A DNA stretch of 39,312 nt from Streptosporangiaceae bacterium (GCA_019239975.1 JAFAZE010000026.1:1-39312), one strand, 5' to 3'; shown: positions 18,145 through 26,277, counted from the stretch's first letter. The notes: generated by a model not told the origin, from the letters alone. Numbers and translations are program-made.

Positions 18145-18882
18145 CTAGTACCCGAGATAGTGGTGACGGAGCGCCACGTCGGCCGCCAGCGTCCCGGCAT
18201 CCGCCGTGGCGACCACCGTGCCGAGGCTGAGCACGACGCCCTGGTCCGCGATGGCGAGCGCGCCGCGCGCGTTCTGCTCCACCAGCAGGATGGTCAGCCC
18301 GCTCTCCGCTCTGAGCTGGCTGATCAGCTCCATGACCTGGCGTACCGCCCTGGGTGCGAGGCCGAGCGACGGCTCGTCGAGGAGCAGGACACGGGGCCGG
18401 GCGAGCAGCGCGCGGGCGATCGCCAGCAGCTGCCGTTCGCCGCCGGAGAGCACCGCCGCGGGCTTGTGCCGGCGCCGCCCGAGATTCGGGAACCGGTCGC
18501 AGGCCGCCGCGACCGCCGCCGCCCGCGCCGCCCTGCCGGTGTTCCGCCCGTCTCGCCGCCAGCTCATCGCGCCGAGGCGGAGGTTCTCCTCGACCGTCAG
18601 CTCGGCGATCACCCCGTGCCCCTCCGGCACGTGCGCCACGCCCGCCCTGGCCACGTCCTCCGGCGGCCGGCCGGTCAGGTCGGTGTCGTCCACCAGCACC
18701 CGCCCGGCCCGCGGCCTGACCAGCCCGCTCACCGTGCGAAGCAGCGTCGTCTTGCCGGCCCCGTTCGCGCCGAGCACGACGGTGATCGTGGCCGGGGCGG
18801 CCGTCAGCGAGACGTCCTTGAGGGCGAGGACCCCGCCGTACCCGGCGGCCAGGCTGCCGACCGAAAGCGCCGCGCTACTCAT
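18145..18882 (-). CDS. ABC transporter ATP-binding protein, LivF family
   Basis: This 245-residue cytoplasmic ATPase powers the transporter. Walker A is GANGAGKTT near residue 38, the Q-loop region is followed by VAHVPEGHGVIAELTVEENL, the signature is LSGGERQ, and Walker B is VLLLDEPSLGLAP. The H-loop is in ILLVEQNA. The ending DVALRHHYLGY is the standard LivF tail. It overlaps the end of livG by eight bases and is followed nine bases later by livH. Confidence 0.94.
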   Translation of the reverse strand: MSSAALSVGSLAAGYGGVLALKDVSLTAAPATITVVLGANGAGKTTLLRTVSGLVRPRAGRVLVDDTDLTGRPPEDVARAGVAHVPEGHGVIAELTVEENLRLGAMSWRRDGRNTGRAARAAAVAAACDRFPNLGRRRHKPAAVLSGGERQLLAIARALLARPRVLLLDEPSLGLAPRAVRQVMELISQLRAESGLTILLVEQNARGALAIADQGVVLSLGTVVATADAGTLAADVALRHHYLGY

Positions 18883-19750
18883 CGTTATCCCGGGCCCCGT
18901 CGCCGGCGCCGTTTACCGCTGCGCGTTCGCCGGTCGCGTTTTGCGCGGCCCCGTCGCCGGTCCCGGTCTCCGCGGCCTCGCCGTCCGCGCCAAGGTAGGC
19001 CGCGGTGACGGCCGGGTCGGCCTGCACGTCCTTCGGTGATCCGCTGGCGATGACCTTCCCGAAGTCCAGCACCACCAGTGAATCGCAGACGGACATCATC
19101 CAGTCCATGTGGTGCTCGACGACGACGAGGGCGGCCTGCGCGGCGATCTGCGTGACCAGGTCGGCCAGGCCGGCCAGCTCATCGTCCGCGAGGCCGCTGG
19201 CCGGTTCGTCGAGCAGCAGCAGCCGGGGCCTTGCGGCCAGCGCCCTGGCGAGCGCGACCCGTTTCCGTACGCCGTAGGGCAGCTCGCCGGGCTTGCGGTC
19301 CGCCGCCGCGGCCGCCCCGGTCTGCCGCAGCGCTTCCAGCGCCTCCGCGCGCAGCCGCCGCTCGTCCCGGCCGGAGCGCGGCAATCCGGCGAGCGCGGGC
19401 CAGAAGCCGGCGGAGGCGCGGCAGTTCGCCCCCACCATCACGTTCTCCACGGCGGTGAGCCCGGCGAACAGGCCGACCCCCTGCAGCGTCCTGGCCACGC
19501 CGAGCCCGGCGAGCCGGTGCGGCGGCAGGCGGGTGAGCTCACGGCCCGCGAAACGGACCCGGCCCTCGTTCGGGCGGATGAACCCGCACAGCACGTTGAG
19601 CAGAGTGGTCTTGCCGGCGCCGTTCGGGCCGATGAGACCGAGCACCTGCCGTGGCGCGACCCCGAACGACACGCCATCGAGCGCCGTCAGGCCGCCGAAC
19701 CGCACGGTGACGCCGTCGACGTCGAGAACACTGCCTGAATCCGCGTTCAT
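18875..19750 (-). CDS. ABC transporter ATP-binding protein, LivG family
   Basis: This is the first gene of the transporter operon, 291 residues. Walker A is GPNGAGKTT near residue 42, followed by FCGFIRPNEG-like sequence. The signature region is the LivG-type LPYGVRKRVALARAL, and Walker B is LLLLDEPASGL. The H-loop lies in VVVEHHMDWMM. A normal LivG ends near residue 255 after VTAAYLGADGE. Here a low-complexity tail of about 35 residues (EAAETGTGDGAAQNATGE and so on, rich in Gly, Ala, Asp and Asn) is added, which overlaps the livF start. Confidence 0.93.
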   Translation of the reverse strand: MNADSGSVLDVDGVTVRFGGLTALDGVSFGVAPRQVLGLIGPNGAGKTTLLNVLCGFIRPNEGRVRFAGRELTRLPPHRLAGLGVARTLQGVGLFAGLTAVENVMVGANCRASAGFWPALAGLPRSGRDERRLRAEALEALRQTGAAAAADRKPGELPYGVRKRVALARALAARPRLLLLDEPASGLADDELAGLADLVTQIAAQAALVVVEHHMDWMMSVCDSLVVLDFGKVIASGSPKDVQADPAVTAAYLGADGEAAETGTGDGAAQNATGERAAVNGAGDGARDNDE

Positions 19751-19791
19751 TGCGTAAGTCCCCTACTGCTTCGTACAGGACTTAATGGATA

Positions 19792-19805
19792 TGAACCTAC
19801 ATTCA
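19792..19805. promoter_or_regulatory. Palindrome upstream of the livG-type gene, possible TetR operator
   Basis: TGAACCTACATTCA contains TGAA and TTCA half-sites six bases apart, 42 bases before the livG start. It is the only clear inverted repeat in the promoter region (19751-20037). The TetR protein at the end of the operon is the natural candidate to bind it. This is inference from position. Confidence 0.35.
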
Positions 19806-20037
19806 GTCACTGGACGCACAGCGGCAACCCCCAGGTACTGATTCGAGACGGAACTGAGACTGCCTCGCGAGCATCAGCCGGTACGCCCCGCCGGCCGGCC
19901 CGGCGCAGATGCCGTCACCAAGCGTGTATCACGTGACGTGATGGGCTCTCTGTGTGGCATCCGGCGATGCGGACGTCGCCGGAGGCGAAGCAGCGGGGAG
20001 CGCCTGGGTGCCTCGCCAAGCCATCTGGGAGGGGATC

Positions 20038-20520
20038 ATGGCGGTAACCGAGCATCACGAGCACGTCCGGACCGACGGGGCCCTGGAGACGCTCACCCGG
20101 TGGGGGCGCGATCCGATCAAGGAGGGCGGGGAAAACATCCTGTTCTCCGTGTCCCGGCAAGGCGCCCCGAGCGACGCCTTCCTCGCCATCGGCGACTGCA
20201 CTCCGTTCACGCCGCAGGGAAGCCGTGGCGTCCTCAGCGGCCAGCCGTCCGGGGACACCGGTGCGCCCGCCGCCTACTTCATCGGCTTCGGCAGCCCGCT
20301 GTCGGTCAATCAGGTCCCGTGCACGTTCTCCTTCGACCTGAACAGCGGCAGGGTCACGCTGGCCGGCTCGTTCCCCAATCTGCCGTCGACCCTGGACTTC
20401 ACCGTCGAGTTCGACAAGGAGTTCGACGGCGCTGGCGGGGAGAACATTCTGTTCCATTCCGAGAAGACCTCCGACCACGCCGGATACGTCATCGCCGTCG
20501 AACTGGTGGCGGCCTCATAG
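20038..20520 (+). CDS. 160-residue protein of unknown function with a duplicated GGENILF motif
   Basis: The ATG at 20038 has GGGAGGGG five bases upstream. The product has no signal peptide or membrane segment. The motif GGENILF occurs at residues 30-36 (KEGGENILFSV) and again at 133-139 (GAGGENILFHS), which suggests two related subdomains or a beta-sandwich with pseudo-twofold symmetry. The middle is rich in Gly, Ser, Thr, Pro and Phe (CTFSFDLNSGRVTLAGSF), pointing to mainly beta structure. The ending GYVIAVELVAAS resembles a closing strand. I do not recognise the family. It is convergent with a TetR gene only 16 bases away and divergent from the liv-type operon. Confidence 0.75.
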   Translation: MAVTEHHEHVRTDGALETLTRWGRDPIKEGGENILFSVSRQGAPSDAFLAIGDCTPFTPQGSRGVLSGQPSGDTGAPAAYFIGFGSPLSVNQVPCTFSFDLNSGRVTLAGSFPNLPSTLDFTVEFDKEFDGAGGENILFHSEKTSDHAGYVIAVELVAAS

Positions 20521-20536
20521 AAGTTCGCCGGCCGGT

Positions 20537-21310
20537 CTACGTCGCGGCGTTCGCGGCCGCCCGGCGGGCGAGGCCGTCGACGAAGATGTCGATGAGCATC
20601 TCGAAACGCTCGTCCGCGTCGGCGAACGCGAACTCATCGGCCAGGCCGGTCATGGTGGGAAAGAGGTCCCGCGGGAGCGAGGCGATGTAGTCGCGGGCCA
20701 TGTTCGCGGCGTCCTGCGCGCTGGCCGGGTCCCCTGGCCCGGCGCTGTCTGGCCCGGCGCTGTCGCCGGTGCCGGCGGGGGCGCCGTCGGTTACGCCGGT
20801 CTCGTCGATGGTGAAGCCGTTGACGGTGGCGATGAGCAGCAGATATCCCTGCACCGCCAGCCGCGGCGGCAGCCCGCCTGCGCGCAGGATCGCGAGCACC
20901 CGCTCCGAGTAGCGCAGCGCGTTGGGGCCCATCGGGATGCGCCCGATGGAGATGCGAACGATGTAGGGGTGCCGCAGGCTGGCGCGGCGCTGTGCCCGCG
21001 CGACGTCCTTCAGCTGCTCCCGCCACCGGGCCGGGTCGGGGTCTGGGACCTGCCCCTCGCCGATGACTTGGTCGAGCACGAGATCGAGCAGGCCGTCCTT
21101 GCTGCCGACGTGCCAGTACAGGGACGCCGCGCCGGTGCCGAGTTCTTCGGCGAGCCGGCGCATGCTCAGCGCCGCGAGGCCCTCGCGGTCGAGCAGGCGG
21201 ACCGCCGCGCTCACGATCGCCTCCTGGCTGATCGGCTCGCGCCGGCGCCTGGCCTGCCTGTCCGGCAGCCGCTGCCAGGGCGGCGGTGGAATCTGCGAGT
21301 TCGCGGTCAT
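20537..21310 (-). CDS. TetR-family regulator of the adjacent MFS efflux gene
   Basis: This 257-residue regulator has a helix-turn-helix at about residues 25-75 (ISQEAIVSAAVRLLDREG, LGTGAASLYWHVGSKDGLLD), with the TetR/TetR_C-type layout. The ligand domain follows (IGRIPMGPNALRYSERVLAIL), with a Gly/Ser/Asp-rich insertion near 190-205. I chose the ATG at 21310; the frame runs open to 21439, but that part crosses the operator repeats. It is divergent from a DHA2-type exporter, with operator-like repeats between them, so it most likely represses both genes and releases DNA on binding the drug. Confidence 0.9.
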   Translation of the reverse strand: MTANSQIPPPPWQRLPDRQARRRREPISQEAIVSAAVRLLDREGLAALSMRRLAEELGTGAASLYWHVGSKDGLLDLVLDQVIGEGQVPDPDPARWREQLKDVARAQRRASLRHPYIVRISIGRIPMGPNALRYSERVLAILRAGGLPPRLAVQGYLLLIATVNGFTIDETGVTDGAPAGTGDSAGPDSAGPGDPASAQDAANMARDYIASLPRDLFPTMTGLADEFAFADADERFEMLIDIFVDGLARRAAANAAT

Positions 21311-21351
21311 CAGGGCCTCGCCTCCAGGCGCGGGGGCAGGAGCCCCCTCCC

Positions 21352-21383
21352 TTGAACACCGTACCTTTATTGAACACCGTACC
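21352..21383. promoter_or_regulatory. Direct repeat TTGAACACCGTACC (two copies, 18-bp period)
   Basis: TTGAACACCGTACC occurs at 21352-21365 and 21370-21383. A degenerate third element (CGAACGGCGT) follows at about 21389. They lie in the TetR-exporter intergenic region, nearer the TetR start, and carry the GAAC core also found in the palindromes further right. They are probably operator half-sites or duplicated promoter elements. Confidence 0.5.
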
Positions 21384-21423
21384 ACTATCGAACGGCGTTT
21401 GACTGGATCGTCGGCCCATGATA

Positions 21424-21453
21424 GAACACTGTTCGACAAGCGAACCTAGTTCG
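21424..21453. promoter_or_regulatory. Two perfect palindromes before the MFS exporter gene
   Basis: GAACACTGTTC (21424-21434) and CGAACCTAGTTCG (21441-21453) are both perfect inverted repeats with GAAC/GTTC arms. They lie 12-40 bases before the exporter ATG, with their centres 18 bases apart. This fits a dimeric TetR-type operator next to the exporter start, where binding would block transcription or early elongation. Confidence 0.6.
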
Positions 21454-21465
21454 AAGGAGGCCGCA

Positions 21466-22932
21466 ATGGCCAGTCAGACCGTCGTCGCCGAGCGGCCGGC
21501 CGTCCCCGCCGGCTATCGCTGGCGCTGGCTCGCCGCGATCGTCATGATCGTCGGGGCGCTGATGGACATGATCGACGTGACGATCGTCAACGTGGCGCTG
21601 CCCACCATCCGCCGTGACCTGCACGCCACCGCCACCCAGCTGGAGTGGGTGGTCTCCGGGTACATGCTGGCGTTCGCGGCGGCGCTCATCATCGCCGGGA
21701 ACCTGGGCGATCTGTTCGGGCGCAAGCGGATCTTCCTGCTGGGCGCCGGGTTGTTCGGGCTGGCGAGCCTGTGCGCCGGGCTGTCGGCGTCCGGTGCGGA
21801 CCTGATCGCCGCCCGTGTCGTCCAGGGCGCCGCGGCGGCCGCCATGACGCCGCAGGTACTGGCCACGTTCCGGGTGATCTTCGCGCCCAGGGAGCGGGGC
21901 GCGGCGTTCGGGGTCTACGGTGCGATGCTCGGTTTCGCGTCGGCGATCGGCCTGGTCCTGGGCGGGGTACTGACCGAGGCGAACCTGTTCGGCTGGAGCT
22001 GGCGGTCGGTGTTCTTCGTGAACGTGCCGGTCGCGGCGTGCGCGATGATCGCGGGGCTGCGCGTCGTGCCCGAGACCCGAGACCAGGCGGCTGGCCGCCC
22101 TGACCTGCCCGGCGCCGTACTGCTGGCGGCCTCGCTGATCGCCGTCGTCTACCCATTGCTGGAGGGCCGCGCGCTGGGCTGGCCCGCCTGGGTGTGGCCG
22201 GTGCTGCTGGCTGGCCTGGCCGGGCTGGGCCTGCTGGGTGTGCTCGAGCACAGGCGGTCGCGGCGGCAGGGGCGCGCGCGGCCGGCCGCGCCGCTGCTGC
22301 GCGCCGGGCTGCTGCGGATCCCGGCGTTCGCGGCCGGCCTCGGTATCCAGGTCGCGTTCGCCGCCGGCATGCAGGGCTTCTTCCTCGCCTTCGCGCTGTG
22401 GCTGCAGGCCGGTGAGCATTTCTCGCCGCTTAAGGCAGGCCTGACCGCCGTCGCCTTCAGCGCCGGCAGCTTCATCGGCGCGCCGGCCGCGGTGCCGCTC
22501 GCGCAGCGTCACGGCCGGGGCATCCTGGCAAGCGGTGCCGCGGGCATGGTCGCGGGCATCCTGGGCGTGGCGCTGGCGGCCGGGCACGTCGGCGTGGGCG
22601 GCAGCCCGTGGCCGGTCGTTCCCGGCCTGGTCGTGGCGGGCGCCGGGCTGGCCCTGCTGGTCGTGCCGCTGGTCAACGTGGTGCTGGCGGCGGTTCCGGC
22701 CGAGGTGGCCGGCGGAGCGTCCGGGCTGTTCGGCACGGCCCAGCAACTCGGCGGGGCGCTGGGCGTGGCGGTGCTCGGCACGGTCTTCTTCGGCTACCTG
22801 GGCGCCCACTCGTTCGAGGCCTCGCTCGTCCACACCGCCCCGTATGCGATGGGTGCGTTCGCCCTCTGCGGCGCGCTGTCGATGCTGCTGCCGCGCACCG
22901 CGGTTTCCGAGGAGGCACTCACCGAAGCGTGA
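21466..22932 (+). CDS. DHA2-family (EmrB/QacA-like) MFS multidrug exporter
   Basis: This 488-residue, 14-helix exporter should pump drugs out by proton antiport. It starts at ATG 21466 after GGAGG. Helix 1 contains MDMIDVTIVNVALP, the DHA motif D1 form, with motif A as GNLGDLFGRKR after helix 2 and motif C-like GFASAIGLVLGGVLTE in helix 5. The second half keeps FSPLKAGLTAVAFSAG and the SGLFGTAQQLGGALGVAVLG segment. It is regulated by the divergent TetR gene. It is complete, unlike the remnant at 11163. Confidence 0.94.
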   Translation: MASQTVVAERPAVPAGYRWRWLAAIVMIVGALMDMIDVTIVNVALPTIRRDLHATATQLEWVVSGYMLAFAAALIIAGNLGDLFGRKRIFLLGAGLFGLASLCAGLSASGADLIAARVVQGAAAAAMTPQVLATFRVIFAPRERGAAFGVYGAMLGFASAIGLVLGGVLTEANLFGWSWRSVFFVNVPVAACAMIAGLRVVPETRDQAAGRPDLPGAVLLAASLIAVVYPLLEGRALGWPAWVWPVLLAGLAGLGLLGVLEHRRSRRQGRARPAAPLLRAGLLRIPAFAAGLGIQVAFAAGMQGFFLAFALWLQAGEHFSPLKAGLTAVAFSAGSFIGAPAAVPLAQRHGRGILASGAAGMVAGILGVALAAGHVGVGGSPWPVVPGLVVAGAGLALLVVPLVNVVLAAVPAEVAGGASGLFGTAQQLGGALGVAVLGTVFFGYLGAHSFEASLVHTAPYAMGAFALCGALSMLLPRTAVSEEALTEA

Positions 22933-23004
22933 TCGCCGCCCTTGAAATGACCCCGTCCTGTTGGCGATCATCGGAATCTGCCCACTGACGGTCATGTATG
23001 ACCG
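22930..23004 (+). terminator. Two hairpins after the exporter gene
   Basis: TGATCGCC at 22930-22937, which includes the stop codon, pairs with GGCGATCA at 22963-22970. A tight perfect stem CGGTCA-TGTA-TGACCG follows at 22989-23004. Either may end the exporter transcript. The rest of the gap to 23149 shows no gene. Confidence 0.5.
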
Positions 23005-23149
23005 CCCAGAGACGGCCGGACTGACCACGGAATGTAACTGCGTGTGGAGCTAGGGCCGCTCCTGATCCGCCGTTCTGTACGAGAACAGTCCCTCGGTCCG
23101 GTCCGCCGGAAGCACCCGATCCTAGACGCGGAAGAGGAGACGAGCGGGA

Positions 23150-24205
23150 ATGCGTTCAGGTCAGATACGCGGGCGGCGTGTCCGCCCGCGGAGTAACGGA
23201 CACCAACAGACGGCAGTCCGGCGCGGCGGACCGCTGCGGCGCCGCGTGCCAGCGCTTATCGCCGTGGCGGCCGCCGCCACGGCGCTCACCACCAGCCTCG
23301 GGACCGCTGCGGCGTCTGCCGCGCCACCGCCGCCCACACCACCGACGTCGCTGGCGGGAATTGGCCCTGGCCTGCTTCCGCCGCCGAGTTCCATCTCCGC
23401 GTCCGCGGCCGATCTGTGCGCGCAGACCGCCTACAAGGTGGGCTTCTCCTACATCTACTACGTCAACACGCCCATCGGCGCCACCCGCAGCATCGTCGTG
23501 GCGACCGCGGTCGCCATGGCGGAATCCGGCTGCAATCCGAGCGCGGTCTACACCAACCCGAACGGCTGCCGCGACCGCGGCCTGTGGCAGATCGATGACT
23601 GCTACTGGCCGCAGGTCAGCGACGGTTGCGCGTTCAACGCACAGTGCAACGGCAACGCAGCGTGGGGGCTGATCTCCAATCAGGGCACAGACTGGAGACT
23701 GTGGTCGACGTACAACAGCGGCGCCTGGGAGAACTACGTCCCGGCGGCGCGGGAGGCGCTCTCCCGGCTCACGGTCACGCTGAGCAGCCAGGGCGCCGGC
23801 ACCTGCCTGGACGCCAAATCCCAGACCCCGCACAACGGCGGCGTCATCCAGCAGCGGGCCTGCAACAGCAGCGACCCGTACCAGCAGTGGCACCTCGTCC
23901 AAGGCGGCGGGACCGAGAACCCCGTGCTGCAGAACGTCGGCGATGGCTTCTGCCTGGACGCCCAGTCGCAGACCGCGGACAACGGCGGCGTCATCCAGCA
24001 ATGGGCCTGCCACACCACCACCGACCCCTACCAGCGGTGGAACGTCCAGGGCAGCGGCCTGGACACCACCGGCCACGCCGACCTCTTGCTGCACAACGAC
24101 AAAGCGGGCACCTGCCTGGACGCGAAATCCCAGACCCCGCACAACGGCGGCGTCATTCAGCAGTGGGTCTGCAGCAGCACCGACCCCTACCAGCAATGGA
24201 ACTGA
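23150..24205 (+). CDS. Secreted lysozyme-like muralytic protein with ricin-B (beta-trefoil) lectin domain
   Basis: This 351-residue exported protein has an Arg-rich n-region and a signal hydrophobic core (ALIAVAAAATALTTSLG) ending in ASAAP near residue 58. Residues 85-200 form a lysozyme-fold domain. AVAMAESGCNPSAV carries the likely catalytic Glu, followed by GLWQIDDCYWPQ and WGLISNQGTDWRLWSTYNSG, with several cysteines for disulfides. Residues 210-351 form a ricin-type beta-trefoil with three QxW repeats (QQWH, QRWN, QQWN), so it probably binds cell wall or other polysaccharide. The first and third trefoil units are almost identical in DNA. A GAGGAG lies 10 bases before the ATG. It may remodel the cell's own wall or attack other cells. 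Confidence 0.85.
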   Translation: MRSGQIRGRRVRPRSNGHQQTAVRRGGPLRRRVPALIAVAAAATALTTSLGTAAASAAPPPPTPPTSLAGIGPGLLPPPSSISASAADLCAQTAYKVGFSYIYYVNTPIGATRSIVVATAVAMAESGCNPSAVYTNPNGCRDRGLWQIDDCYWPQVSDGCAFNAQCNGNAAWGLISNQGTDWRLWSTYNSGAWENYVPAAREALSRLTVTLSSQGAGTCLDAKSQTPHNGGVIQQRACNSSDPYQQWHLVQGGGTENPVLQNVGDGFCLDAQSQTADNGGVIQQWACHTTTDPYQRWNVQGSGLDTTGHADLLLHNDKAGTCLDAKSQTPHNGGVIQQWVCSSTDPYQQWN

Positions 24206-24305
24206 TCGCCCGCTGACCCGGTGCTTGCTTCTCGACAGCGGCTGCCAGCGCCGAGGGCGGCGTAACCGCGAACGAGGCCGACATCGAGCAGTTCGTCACA
24301 ATGCA

Positions 24306-24911
24306 TCACCGGGCGGGCGGGTGCCAGAGCTGCACCGTCAGCCGGCCGCCCCCTCGCACCGCGCCCGGCCGGGGATCCTGGTCGACCACCAGGCCGTCAA
24401 CCGCCATCGGGCGTTCCGTGAGCCGAACGACCGTGACCTGCAGTTTATGCCGCCTCGCCACCTCCAGGCACACGTCGTAGAACAGCCCGCGGACGTCTGG
24501 GACGGCGACCGGCCTGGGTGGCTGCGGCTTGCGGACCAGCCCGCCGGCCAGCGCCACCAGCAGGCCGCCGACCACGCCGGCGTCCAGGAATTCCCCGGCG
24601 ATGCCCATGTCGTCCGGGCCCAACCCGGGACCCGGCGGGCCGGTCCGGGGCTGGTCCAGGCCTCCCCCCGAGCGCCGGATGCCGATCTGCTCGTCGTAGC
24701 GGCCTCGGCTCACCGGGTCGCCGAGCACCTTCCAGGCCCTGTCCAGGTTGTCCCGTGCCCTCGTGGCCGCCTTGACCACTTTCGCCGGGGCGCCCGCGAT
24801 CATGTCCGGCCGCAGCAGGGCGGACTTGGCCTCGTACGTGCTCTCGATCTTGCTGACCGCGGCTCCTGGCGGCACGCCGAGGATGTCGTACCAGGTGATG
24901 CCTTGCTCCAT
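24306..24911 (-). CDS. J-domain-like and PASTA-domain fusion protein
   Basis: This 201-residue protein starts at ATG 24911 with GGAGGG five bases upstream. Residues 6-75 resemble a DnaJ J-domain (WYDILGVPPGAAVSKIESTY, LDRAWKVLGDPVSRGRYDEQIG). The HPD tripeptide that stimulates DnaK ATPase is RPD here (LLRPDM), so classical co-chaperone activity is doubtful. A Gly/Pro linker and a hydrophobic segment AGVVGGLLVALAGGLV follow near 110-125, possibly a membrane anchor. Residues 135-195 look like a PASTA domain (VPDVRGLFYDVCLEVARRH, VVDQDPRPGAVRGGG), which in kinases and PBPs binds muropeptides or beta-lactams. The combination is unusual. No operon partner is close. Confidence 0.75.
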   Translation of the reverse strand: MEQGITWYDILGVPPGAAVSKIESTYEAKSALLRPDMIAGAPAKVVKAATRARDNLDRAWKVLGDPVSRGRYDEQIGIRRSGGGLDQPRTGPPGPGLGPDDMGIAGEFLDAGVVGGLLVALAGGLVRKPQPPRPVAVPDVRGLFYDVCLEVARRHKLQVTVVRLTERPMAVDGLVVDQDPRPGAVRGGGRLTVQLWHPPAR

Positions 24912-25052
24912 AGCACCCTCCCCGGGCCACTACAAGCACTACCACAAGCGGCGATGGTGCCGGCGCCGGGCACGCTGGTGCCGGCGATCGCGCGGCTGGT
25001 CGCGGCCGATGAGGATCGATGACGAAGTGCACATGACACTAGGCTGACCGCT

Positions 25053-25511
25053 ATGACGGCGGATGTTCTTCCCGACGCGGCAACCCCTTTCGGACAGCGG
25101 GTACGCACGCGACTGCAGAACGACACGGTGATCTGGATCGTCACGGTCGGCGCGGACGGCCGGCCGCAGCCGAACCCGGTGGGGTTCTGCCGGGACGGCG
25201 ATGCGGACAGCGCCGAGTTCGTGATCTACAGTCGGCCCGACGCTCACCGGCTCGAGCATCTCCGTGAACGGCCGGACAAGGTTTCGTTCCACTTCGACAG
25301 CGACGGTCTCGGCCAGGACATCGTCGTGCTGCACGGCCGGGTCGTGGTCGACGACGACCATCCGGCCATCCAGGACTGGCCGCCTTATGTCGAGAAGTAC
25401 GGCCCTGCCGTGGAACGCGTCTTCGGCAGCATCGCGAAGTTCAGCGAGAGCTACCCGATCGCCCTGCGCGTCACGATCACCGGCGTGCGAGGCTTCTACG
25501 TGCGAGGTTAG
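25053..25511 (+). CDS. PPOX-class F420-dependent oxidoreductase-like protein (Rv3369 type)
   Basis: This 152-residue protein has the split-barrel flavin-fold pattern of the pyridoxamine-phosphate-oxidase-like F420/FMN proteins of actinobacteria. The features are IWIVTVGADGRPQPNPVGF at the N-terminus, then VIYSRPDAHRLEHLRERPDK and VSFHFDSDGLGQDIVVLHG. It ends ALRVTITGVRGFYVRG. These proteins reduce small molecules with deazaflavin or bind flavins; the substrate is unknown. The ATG at 25053 has no good ribosome site. It is probably a single gene, 109 bases before an esterase gene. Confidence 0.85.
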   Translation: MTADVLPDAATPFGQRVRTRLQNDTVIWIVTVGADGRPQPNPVGFCRDGDADSAEFVIYSRPDAHRLEHLRERPDKVSFHFDSDGLGQDIVVLHGRVVVDDDHPAIQDWPPYVEKYGPAVERVFGSIAKFSESYPIALRVTITGVRGFYVRG

Positions 25512-25620
25512 TGCGGGTCTCACATTGGTGCGCGCGGGCGATGGCCGGTCCAGGCTGACATCGCAGGTGATCAACCCGGCGCGTCCGCCGCGGCCGCCAC
25601 TGACAACAAGGCGGTGACAA

Positions 25621-26277
25621 ATGTCGTCATCCATCATGGGAGAGCTGGTCACCCAGACGTTCGACTACGACGGTGGCCGACCGGTGACGGTGTACGTCCC
25701 GCCAGTTCCGCCTGAGGCAGTGGTGTTCGCCGGTGACGGCCAGTTGATCTCGCAGTGGGGCGGCGTCCTTGAGGCCGCCGGCGTGCCGCCGGCCATGATT
25801 GTCGGTACTCATCGGCTGGACGACGAGATGCTGCGGCTCCGCGAGTACTCGCCGGTCTTTGACGCGGAACGGTTCGCGGCACACGAGACGTTCTTCGTCG
25901 GTGACGTCCGCCACTGGGTGCGGTCACGTTTCGGGGTCGCGCTGCCCGCCGAGCGCACCGCTGTGTTCGGTGTCTCCGCGAGTGCAGAGCTCGCGCTCGC
26001 CACAGGGCTTCGCCATCCCGGCCTCTACGGTGCGGTCTTCTGCGCGTCGCCGGGCGCAGGTTACCGGCCGCCTGCCTCGATGCCGGATTCGCTTCCGCGC
26101 GCATACCTCGTCGCCGGCACGCTAGAGCCGTTCTTCCTCGAGAACGCGACCCGCTGGGCTGTCGCCCTGCGCAACGCAGGTGCCGACGTTGTCATGACAG
26201 AGCGGGTTGGGTCGCATGGTGACGCGTTCTGGAGACAAGAGTTCCCGCTGATGGTGGCGTGGGCGTTTGGAAGCTGA
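25621..26277 (+). CDS. Alpha/beta-hydrolase, putative esterase family
   Basis: This 218-residue protein resembles the enterochelin-esterase-like D family. It starts at ATG 25621 or at the in-frame ATG 25636. The likely nucleophile elbow is FGVSASAELALA, with Ser near residue 120. The usual GxSxG has Ser in its last position. A late VGSHGDAFWRQEFP supplies the probable catalytic His near 198, and YLVAGTLEPFFLEN the acid-bearing region. The upstream PPEAVVFAGDGQ strand fits the hydrolase core. There is no signal peptide, so it should be cytoplasmic. The substrate is unknown. Confidence 0.8.
   Translation: MSSSIMGELVTQTFDYDGGRPVTVYVPPVPPEAVVFAGDGQLISQWGGVLEAAGVPPAMIVGTHRLDDEMLRLREYSPVFDAERFAAHETFFVGDVRHWVRSRFGVALPAERTAVFGVSASAELALATGLRHPGLYGAVFCASPGAGYRPPASMPDSLPRAYLVAGTLEPFFLENATRWAVALRNAGADVVMTERVGSHGDAFWRQEFPLMVAWAFGS

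Noticed and set aside
16048..19008. Very long plus-strand frame (986 codons) opposite the liv-type operon.
   Set aside because: It is antisense to five recognisable transporter genes and its residues are low-complexity Arg/Gln/Glu/His, typical of a shadow frame.
21385..23028. Long minus-strand frame opposite the DHA2 exporter.
   Set aside because: Antisense shadow of a clear membrane transporter; no ribosome site and no domain.
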